DNA from: Lentisphaerota bacterium
GTDB taxonomy: Bacteria; Verrucomicrobiota; Kiritimatiellia; RFP12; UBA3636
DNA length: 13,550 bases
Direction of reading: 5' to 3'
NCBI GenBank assembly: GCA_022837245.1
Contig: JALHHX010000052.1
Span: 1 to 13,550 of the forward strand
This document shows, in pieces, positions 1-6,400 of this stretch. Positions within the stretch are counted from its first letter, which is position 1, and the number at the start of each line of letters is the position of its first letter. The notes beneath the pieces were generated by a model, which made no database searches, was not told the DNA's origin, and saw only the letters and a list, made by a program, of their open reading frames with translations. The position numbers and the translations under genes were made by a program.

Positions 1-141
1 TTCAGTCAAGTTGCGGCCTCCTGTGACCTTGCCGCCTTTGAGCCCGCCCTGCCAAGCCCCCATCACCTGTGTGGAGCAGAAAATCGCACATAAAACCGCA
101 AAGGCACATGACATTAACCTGATCGAATTTGATTTATCCAT
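1..141 (-). CDS. N-terminus of a secreted hypothetical protein (partial, runs off left edge)
   Basis: Read on the minus strand from ATG at 141-139, the frame stays open to base 1 and gives 47 residues with no stop. They have the form of a Sec signal peptide: a short basic start (MDKSNSIR), a hydrophobic core rich in A, L, C, V and I (residues about 9-24), and a plausible cleavage region around VMGA (residues 26-29), followed by a glycine/lysine-rich mature start (WQGGLKGGK). AGGAAA (147-152 on the complement) lies about 6 bases before the ATG and is a reasonable ribosome binding site. The same frame is open upstream to a stop at 517-519, but those residues look like translated non-coding repeat, so the ATG with the Shine-Dalgarno and signal peptide is preferred. 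Function is not recognisable from 47 residues. The gene is divergent from the transporter operon. Confidence 0.62.
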   Translation of the reverse strand, partial: MDKSNSIRLMSCAFAVLCAIFCSTQVMGAWQGGLKGGKVTGGRNLTE

Positions 142-238
142 GATATTTTCCTGTTCTAGACTGAGGCTCTTGCCCCCCCCGCGACGCTGCGCCTGACGGC
201 TTGCCTCGCGGGGCGTTCGGCAGGCTGAAGCATCCATC

Positions 239-273
239 CGCCCACCGTGGGCGAGCGCGGCACCATGCCACGC
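239..273. repeat. Pair of adjacent palindromes (REP/BIME-like)
   Basis: CGCCCACCGTGGGCG (239-253) is a perfect palindrome with 7-base arms around a single C. It is followed, after one base, by GCGCGGCACCATGCCACGC (255-273), whose 8-base arms contain one mismatch around CCA. No T-run follows on either strand, so a simple terminator is unlikely. Paired GC-rich palindromes in an intergenic region are typical of dispersed REP/BIME-type elements, but copy number cannot be judged from one window. Confidence 0.5.
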
Positions 274-578
274 CCAAAATGAACGAGGGTATGCTTTTGA
301 ATTAACGCCGTGGAGCCGTGATATGCCGCGCAGTCGAAACCGCCTGATAAGTGGTAATGCCCGAAGGGCCCTGAAGCACATCATGGCTTCCTTCTTAATT
401 TGTAGAATGTAACTGGTCTGGAACCTCCGTGGATATTGCTTACAATAGGCCGCAGCAAGCACACGGATACATTCAGCATCTAGAACCGCTTCGCACGTCA
501 AGTGGGATTTTTTGTTTCACATCATCAGAGGAGTGCCGCCCTTCTGCGTTGGAGGGCAACGCGCCAGGGAGCCGCACC

Positions 579-675
579 GCGGCAGAGTCCAAACCGTAGT
601 GCTGGTGCCAGACTCCGTCACGTCCTGCGGCAGAGTCCCAACCCGGAGTGCTGGTGCCAGACTCCGTCACGTCCT
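579..675. repeat. Tandem direct repeat, two units of 48 and 49 bp
   Basis: Unit 1 (579-626) and unit 2 (627-675) both begin GCGGCAGAGTCC and end in an identical 29-base stretch finishing CACGTCCT. They differ by two substitutions and one inserted C. Each unit contains GAGTC and GACTC as facing arms (7 of 9 matches when extended) around the near-palindrome CTGGTGCCAG, so a single strand could fold into an imperfect hairpin. The repeat lies about 60 bases upstream of the presumed operon promoter. It could be an intergenic dispersed repeat, a structured-RNA piece or a protein-binding array. Confidence 0.85.
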
Positions 676-737
676 TTCCCGCCCGAAAACCTGAAGAAAC
701 GGGAAGAAATTGGATAAAATACAGGATGAACTAACTA

Positions 738-766
738 TTGTTTGACCGCGATTAAAATGCTAGAAT
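738..766 (+). promoter_or_regulatory. Probable sigma-70-type promoter of the transporter operon
   Basis: An extended -10 element, TGC followed by TAGAAT (758-766, hexamer 761-766), sits 17 bases after TTGTTT (738-743), which shares its first three bases with the -35 consensus. Predicted transcription start is near 773-776, leaving about 60 bases of leader before the first gene. An alternative -35, TTGACC (742-747), is a better hexamer but leaves only 13 bases of spacer. The surrounding AT-rich stretch fits a promoter. This is motif reading only. Confidence 0.45.
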
Positions 767-770
767 CGCG
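747..770. promoter_or_regulatory. Perfect 7-bp dyad overlapping the -10 (operator or terminator)
   Basis: CGCGATT (747-753) and AATCGCG (764-770) are exact reverse complements separated by 10 bases, and the -10 hexamer lies in the spacer and right arm. A dimeric repressor bound here would block the promoter. The dyad is also followed by TTTCATTTTT (771-780), so in RNA it could act as a weak intrinsic terminator for a plus-strand transcript entering from the left. No gene is seen there to terminate, which favours an operator. Confidence 0.45.
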
Positions 771-836
771 TTTCATTTTTACCTTGCAACTCTTACTCTC
801 GCGTATCCGAGCCGCTGGTTCGCGGTGCGGAGTCGA

Positions 837-3464
837 ATGGGATGGTCAATGTTTTCTAAAAGCGACTATACTAAAGACGGAAAAGGCCGGCGTTTTGTGC
901 CGGGGTTAACTCCTCGTTCCATTATAGCATGTGTCCTCGGCATGCTCTTGGCGGGAATATACACGCAGCTCACCGTTATTCTGCTGGCAGAATCTTGGTT
1001 TATAGCGGAGGCAGCGTTGCCGGTCCCTGCGCTGATCGTTCTTGTGTTCATGGTGCTGGTGGTTGGACTGCTTGCCGCGGCGTTCAAGTTCCGCCTGCTT
1101 ACCAGAGCCGAGATGGTTTGCGTGGCGTTCGCCATGATGATGGCAGTGCCGATGATGACCCAGGGGTTCTGGCACAGGTTTCTCGGCATAACATCGGCGC
1201 CACTGCGAAATTCCAGCTTCGATTTCATCGATGCATACAATGACAATCTCTGGCCGCACGGACCCAACCTGGTTGGCGCCGATTTCAAAGCGGCATCGGA
1301 GACGGCTTCCGGAGGCGGGGCTGGTGCCGGAATTATTCTCGACGGCTCGGTAGAGTGGAAGGAAATCGAGTATGAGGAGAACCGCAGGGAGTGGCTGCCG
1401 GTGGTATCCAACACGGCGGACGACCAGCAAGGCTCTATTTCTTTTTCCATTCCAATCGATAGATCTCGCAGGAATTCAGCGGAGCCCGGCAACCCGCACT
1501 TGGTAACGGTCCTCGCCCGCACGGAGGGGCTTGAGCGCGACAGCGAGATCTTCTGCCGCGTTTATTCTGATGGAGGCGCCGTTCCGAACACCCTGTTCAC
1601 GGAACGCGACGCGAACAAGAAGACTTATCTGCACAAAACGGGGTTCGTGCGCATTGGCGCGTACGGCAAAGAGCTCTCCTCCTACAGCAGCAGCAACATC
1701 GTCGTGCAGTTCGGACTGTCTGGGCGTGGCAGCGTTGCATTCGCAGACCCCAAGGTGATGTCCGTGGCCGCACTTGAGGGCGCTTTCCGCGGGCGCCAGG
1801 CCATAGGGGAATCCGAATGGCTCGCGATGGCACCGGAAGACCGGCCGGCGGGAGCAATCGTGAAACCCGACAATATGTTTTCGGCCGCAGGCCTCTCCTA
1901 CATTATAAAGGGTTACATCCCTCTTAGGGAGTGGGCTCGGCCGGCGCTAGTGTGGTCGTCGTACATTCTGCTTCTCTGCGGAGCTTTTTTCGCCGTGAAC
2001 GTGATCATGCGCCGCAAGTGGGCCGACGGCGAGCGCTATCCGATGCCGAACTCGAAGATCCCGATGGGAATAATAGGTGCCGAGGATGAAGATCCCACCG
2101 CGCCATTTCCCTCAGTATGGCGCAATCGCTATATGTGGGCGGGGTTCATCTTCGCGCTGGCTATCGCGGGGTTCAAGGGCTGGCATGCGTTCAATCCGCG
2201 CATACCGGACATAACAGTGGACATCTTCCTCGGCGACTACGTCACCAACCCCTCTTGGGGTGGCATGTTCGACGTCAATATGGTGCTGTCGCTATTCATC
2301 ATCTCCATTGCCGTTTTCTTTGAACTCAACGTGCTTATATCCGTAGTCGTTGGCTACTGGGTCTGCCGGTTCATCTACCCGATCGGATATTTGACCGACC
2401 TCAAAGTAAACCCAGGCTTCCCGTGGCGGGACGAACAGACGATCGGCGCATATCTCGGGTACTTCCTGATTGTGATTATATTCTCAAGACGCCACATCTG
2501 GGCCGTGCTCAAGGCGGCGTGGCGCGGCACGCCACGGGAGGAGGGAGAAGTCCTCTCCTCGCGTATGGCCGTGGCGGTGTTGGTACTCTGCCACATCGGC
2601 GTCTTCATCTGGGCAAAGGTGACGGGCGCGACCTCCGGCTCGATGCTCCTCATGTTCGCGTTCCTGGTCATGGTAGGATTCATCGCCGCGAAGATCCGCG
2701 CGGAATGCGGCACGCCGTTCGGATATTTCACCCCATACAACTCGATGCTGTTCGTTTCGCTTTGCGGCGGCATTACGATTTTCGGCGCAGAGGGGATGTT
2801 GGTCGCGCTGATCCTCTCCGGGTTCCTGACAGTTACGGTGTTCTATCTTATTCCTGGAATGCAGTTTGAAATGGTGCAGATCGGAAACCGGATGCGGATG
2901 CGCCCGCGCGACATCGCCGGCACCTGTCTGATGGGAATTCTGGGCGGCCTATTCATAGGTGGCTGGGTATTCCTCTCAAACGCCTATTCAATCGGCGGAG
3001 ATAACGTACGCTTCCAATGGGGCTTCAACGGACTCAACTGGTTCTTCAACAGCTACCGCGCGACGCTAAACGAAACCACGGCGCAATGGCTACGCGAAGG
3101 CACCGGCGCGGCTTCCGCCGGCGGATCCGCATGGGGCACGGGCATGATGCTCTTCGGCGGGATAGTGACGGTCATCCTTGCCATTCTGCGCCAGTTCTTC
3201 TCGGGCTTCTGGTTCCACCCCATCGGATTCCTTTTGGGCTCGACCCACCTCAACGACGGGGCCAACTGGGGCTCCCTGCTCGTCGCGTGGGCCATACGCT
3301 ACACAGTCCTAAAGGTGGGCGGCGCCCCGGCCGTCACGAAGAAGCTACAGCCCTTTTTCCTCGGCTCATTCGTCGGATGCGTCGTCTCAATCTTTATTTT
3401 CACGGTCATCAACACCATTTCGGTGTCGAGCGGATCGAGCCACTTTTACTATGGAATCCCCTAA
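837..3464 (+). CDS. DUF6785/DUF6784-type polytopic membrane protein with beta-rich insertion (OPT-like)
   Basis: A predicted 875-residue inner-membrane protein. Three hydrophobic segments (about 28-51, 62-83, 91-110) precede a soluble stretch (about 113-365); a dense block of membrane helices follows from about 370 to the C-terminus. Family marks I recognise: W395 followed by GERYPMP (398-404) just after the fourth helix, DEQTIGA (532-538), and KIRAECGTP (619-627), resembling conserved spots of DUF6785/DUF6784 proteins, which are related to oligopeptide transporters. The insertion (about 165-310) is strand-rich and ends in a pattern like a carbohydrate-binding jelly roll (GRGSVAFADP), which makes the protein longer than the usual roughly 600-700 residues. 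Start: GTG 825, ATG 837 and ATG 849 are in frame; 837 is chosen because GGAG lies at 829-832, although ATG 849 (GGGA 6 bases upstream) is nearly as good. It is first in the operon. Substrate unknown; a transport role is inferred. Confidence 0.78.
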   Translation: MGWSMFSKSDYTKDGKGRRFVPGLTPRSIIACVLGMLLAGIYTQLTVILLAESWFIAEAALPVPALIVLVFMVLVVGLLAAAFKFRLLTRAEMVCVAFAMMMAVPMMTQGFWHRFLGITSAPLRNSSFDFIDAYNDNLWPHGPNLVGADFKAASETASGGGAGAGIILDGSVEWKEIEYEENRREWLPVVSNTADDQQGSISFSIPIDRSRRNSAEPGNPHLVTVLARTEGLERDSEIFCRVYSDGGAVPNTLFTERDANKKTYLHKTGFVRIGAYGKELSSYSSSNIVVQFGLSGRGSVAFADPKVMSVAALEGAFRGRQAIGESEWLAMAPEDRPAGAIVKPDNMFSAAGLSYIIKGYIPLREWARPALVWSSYILLLCGAFFAVNVIMRRKWADGERYPMPNSKIPMGIIGAEDEDPTAPFPSVWRNRYMWAGFIFALAIAGFKGWHAFNPRIPDITVDIFLGDYVTNPSWGGMFDVNMVLSLFIISIAVFFELNVLISVVVGYWVCRFIYPIGYLTDLKVNPGFPWRDEQTIGAYLGYFLIVIIFSRRHIWAVLKAAWRGTPREEGEVLSSRMAVAVLVLCHIGVFIWAKVTGATSGSMLLMFAFLVMVGFIAAKIRAECGTPFGYFTPYNSMLFVSLCGGITIFGAEGMLVALILSGFLTVTVFYLIPGMQFEMVQIGNRMRMRPRDIAGTCLMGILGGLFIGGWVFLSNAYSIGGDNVRFQWGFNGLNWFFNSYRATLNETTAQWLREGTGAASAGGSAWGTGMMLFGGIVTVILAILRQFFSGFWFHPIGFLLGSTHLNDGANWGSLLVAWAIRYTVLKVGGAPAVTKKLQPFFLGSFVGCVVSIFIFTVINTISVSSGSSHFYYGIP

Positions 3465-3467
3465 GCG

Positions 3468-6400
3468 ATGAAAAGTAACAAAGCACAGATCATCGGCTTC
3501 TCCGCATTCGCGGCGGCACTGCTCGCCGTGATCGTGGTTTTCCTCCGCGTGTTCACCCCCGAGCCGTTCGAGCCGTCGGTGCGCCCGGACGAAAAGTCGG
3601 ACCACAGCGCCGTTGCCTCCTCCCTCGCCCACGACGCCGTGGGCGCACGCTACGCGCAGCTCGCCGCGTTCGGCTCCCGCGCGACCGGCCAGGAAGGCGC
3701 CGTGCAAACGGCCGCAGCCGTCGAATCGGCATTCCGCGAAGCCGGTCTCGAAGTCTTCGACCAAGATGTGGATTTCGCCACGGTGGTGACTGACGGCGGC
3801 AATGGCACTTTGAGCGTCGAAGGCTCGGAAGAGGCGATTCCCGCATGGCCACTAGGCCCGAACTATGTGCAGCCGGTGGCAACACCTGCGGGAGGGGTCT
3901 CGGGGGATTTATTCGAAGTGTCGGACGGCAGCCTCGCAGCAGCGGAAGCCTTCACGGACAAGATCGCCGTCATAGACCTTTCGAAGCCGCCGCCCAACGA
4001 ATTCCGGGTTAATCCCGGCGCGTATTGCGATCTAGGCTTCCAAGCAGTCGTGTACACGCACTCCGGCGGCCTCGAAAAAATATCCCCTGACGACCTGCGC
4101 AAGATGTCGTTCACCGGCATCCCGGCCAACGTCGTCCGCGTGGTGGCCGACCCGCTAGTGCTCGACTCGCTCGGCGCTCCGGCAACGCTAAAGGTCAACT
4201 CCCGCTGGGTTGAAGCGCGCTCCCGCAACGTTATCGGCATCATGCGCGCGCTAGGCTCCGCGGCCGAATCGGCGCTCGTGATTCCTGTATACTACGATTC
4301 TCCGTCGCTCCTCCCCGACCATGCGCCCGGCTCGCACCAGACGCTTCAGACCGCCACAATGCTCCAATTGATGGAGGGTCTCTCCGCAAACCGCGGCTCG
4401 CAGCGGCGCGACGTGGTTTTCGCAGCGCTCTCAGGCGCCGGGGCGTCGCAGATCGGCGCCGCGCGCCTGCTATCCGTAGTCGGCCGCGCCGGCGAGGCGG
4501 ATCTTGAAGGCGAGCGTCTGAAAGCCGAGACGGCAGTGAACAACAAGGCACTCGCCGAGATCACGGAAATCCTCGCGCTCTTCGAGGATCCCGGTTTTGC
4601 CACACCCGACGGGGCGCAGAACTCCGCGGACGCGGTGGACGCACTTTCAGAAGGAGCCGGCGCGCTCTTCCGCACCCAGTTCAACTACGTCTTGCGCCTG
4701 CGGGTCTTCGACTACGCCGAAACGCTTTTGCAGGCGGAGATAAAATTCCAGGAGGATCCCGACAATCTAAAATCGCCGGAGTTCGCCGACTTCCGTGCCA
4801 AGAAGCAGCACTATGATGAGCTTAACACGCTCTCGGCGCTACCCTTCCGGCGTTTTCTCGAGCGGCCGCAAGCAGGCGATGGCGGATATATCGCCACCCC
4901 CGAGGAGCTTGCTATAGATCCGGAGGCCTCGAACAACTTGCGCCACGCTTTGCGCGCCCACTTCGGCATGCTCGCCGCCCACCATGAACGCCGCGCTGAT
5001 TCGCTGGCACGCGACTCCAAACTGCAGCAACGCCTCTCGGGCTACCACGACTACATCGTCATAGCGCCGGAGTTGAACCCCTCGGCGACAAACCCCGAGC
5101 AGGAGACCTTAGCGTTCACCTCCGGCACGGAAATCGCACACGCCTCCGCGGCGCAGACGTTCCACCGCATGCTCGAGGACTCCGTCCATTCGCTTGGGCT
5201 GCAGAACAGGCTCACGCTTCGCCCACCGGCGCGCACAAGTTCCTTTTCCGCGGAGCTTTCGCGTCAATCGACGCGTCTCGCAGCCACCCCTTGGGCCGTG
5301 TTCTCGCATCCCGCGTTTTCCGTCATCTCGCCGATGAATGCGTACGCGAACGTGGGCGATCTGCCGCATGAGAACCCAGCTGCGACCAACCTGGCCTCGA
5401 TAGCCTCGTCGCTCCAAGTGCTGGGCGAGGCCGCAGCCGCCACCGCGGAGGGCGCGGGACGGTTCCAGCGCATCCCCATCCAGGAGGAATATTCATTCCA
5501 CGGCAAGGTGCTCGCCGCAGGCGTGGGCAACTCCATCGTCCCAAACTTCCCCGTGGCGGGAGCGCTTGTGTACTCGGCCAACAAGCCGCCGTTGCTCACC
5601 GATCCATACGGTGTTTTCTCGGCAAGCCACCTGGTGTTCCCGCAGAGCAAATGGCAGCGTCCGCAGCAGTCATTCGCATTCTACTTCAACAAGGACGGCG
5701 TGATAAGCCACGTGAAGGACACGGGGTCTTCCGCGCAGTTGATCTACAAGTCTACCGAGACGCTTTTCGACGCGCCGAACAACCTCATACTCTACCGCGC
5801 GGCGCCGGTCGCAATCCTCGATGCCGTGAACCCGCAATCGATGAAGAACTTCACGGCCTCCTCGTTTATCCAGCCGAGAGGGCTCTCTGAATTCAAGTCC
5901 AAGAGCCCGTATGTGGACACATTCGGCATGATGGACTTCATCGAGCCGCGCGAGCGCTTCTTCGTAACGTTGCGCGCAGGCTCGCCCGAGAATGAGCTGG
6001 TGTCTGTGATCCGCGCGTTCGCCTTGGGCACGACGCAGACAAACTGGATAGGCTTCAAACCAAACCGCGACAGCGAGATCGACGGCGCCGGCTACGTGGC
6101 GCAGGATACTCCCGTGCTTCGTGAGATCGCCCGCGAATCCTCCGCCTCCATGATAGATCTTGCCGAGAAGCGGCTTGATCTGCAGCGCCGGTACGGCATG
6201 GCCGACGATATGACGCTCACCTTTCACGAACGGGCGAAGGAACTGGCGCATCAGGCCGGGACGATGGAAGCCCCGGCTCTTGACCGCCGTCAGATTTTCC
6301 GTTCCTCGCTCTCGTACCTGATTCTCAACCACCCGGTCATACACAAGTCGATCACCGATGCCGTGTGGGGCATCCTCTGGTACATGGCGCTGCTCGTGCC

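Larger units (their letters stand above)
142..836. other. Divergent intergenic region, no convincing gene
   Basis: About 700 bases separate the divergent secreted-protein gene from the operon. Small open frames here (for example 502-717 plus, 473-670 minus) lie across the tandem repeat and have the arginine/serine/proline-rich composition expected of GC-rich non-coding DNA. I see no tRNA or rRNA. Identifiable content: eight consecutive C at 173-180; complementary 7-base arms at 177-183 and 207-213; two adjacent palindromes at 239-273; a T6 tract at 508-513 without a good stem; the direct repeat at 579-675; and promoter-like elements at 738-770. The stretch 274-578 shows nothing else I can name. 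Base composition falls just before the operon (about 690-780 is AT-rich), as expected for a promoter. Confidence 0.6.

Noticed and set aside
142..516. Minus-strand open frame upstream of and in frame with the secreted protein start
   Set aside because: The translated residues are Arg/Ala-rich, cross two palindromes and the G-run, and would bury the signal peptide. A Shine-Dalgarno lies directly before ATG 141. Kept only as a low-weight finding.
496..520. T6 tract at 508-513 as an intrinsic terminator
   Set aside because: Only a 3-bp stem (CAC/GTG) precedes it, too weak to support a call.
473..717. Small open frames on both strands over the tandem repeat
   Set aside because: Their repeated peptide pattern simply mirrors the DNA repeat; no ribosome binding site or protein-like composition.
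825..836. GTG 825 as start of the DUF6785-type gene
   Set aside because: No Shine-Dalgarno lies before it, while GGAG falls between it and ATG 837. It cannot be excluded, nor can ATG 849.
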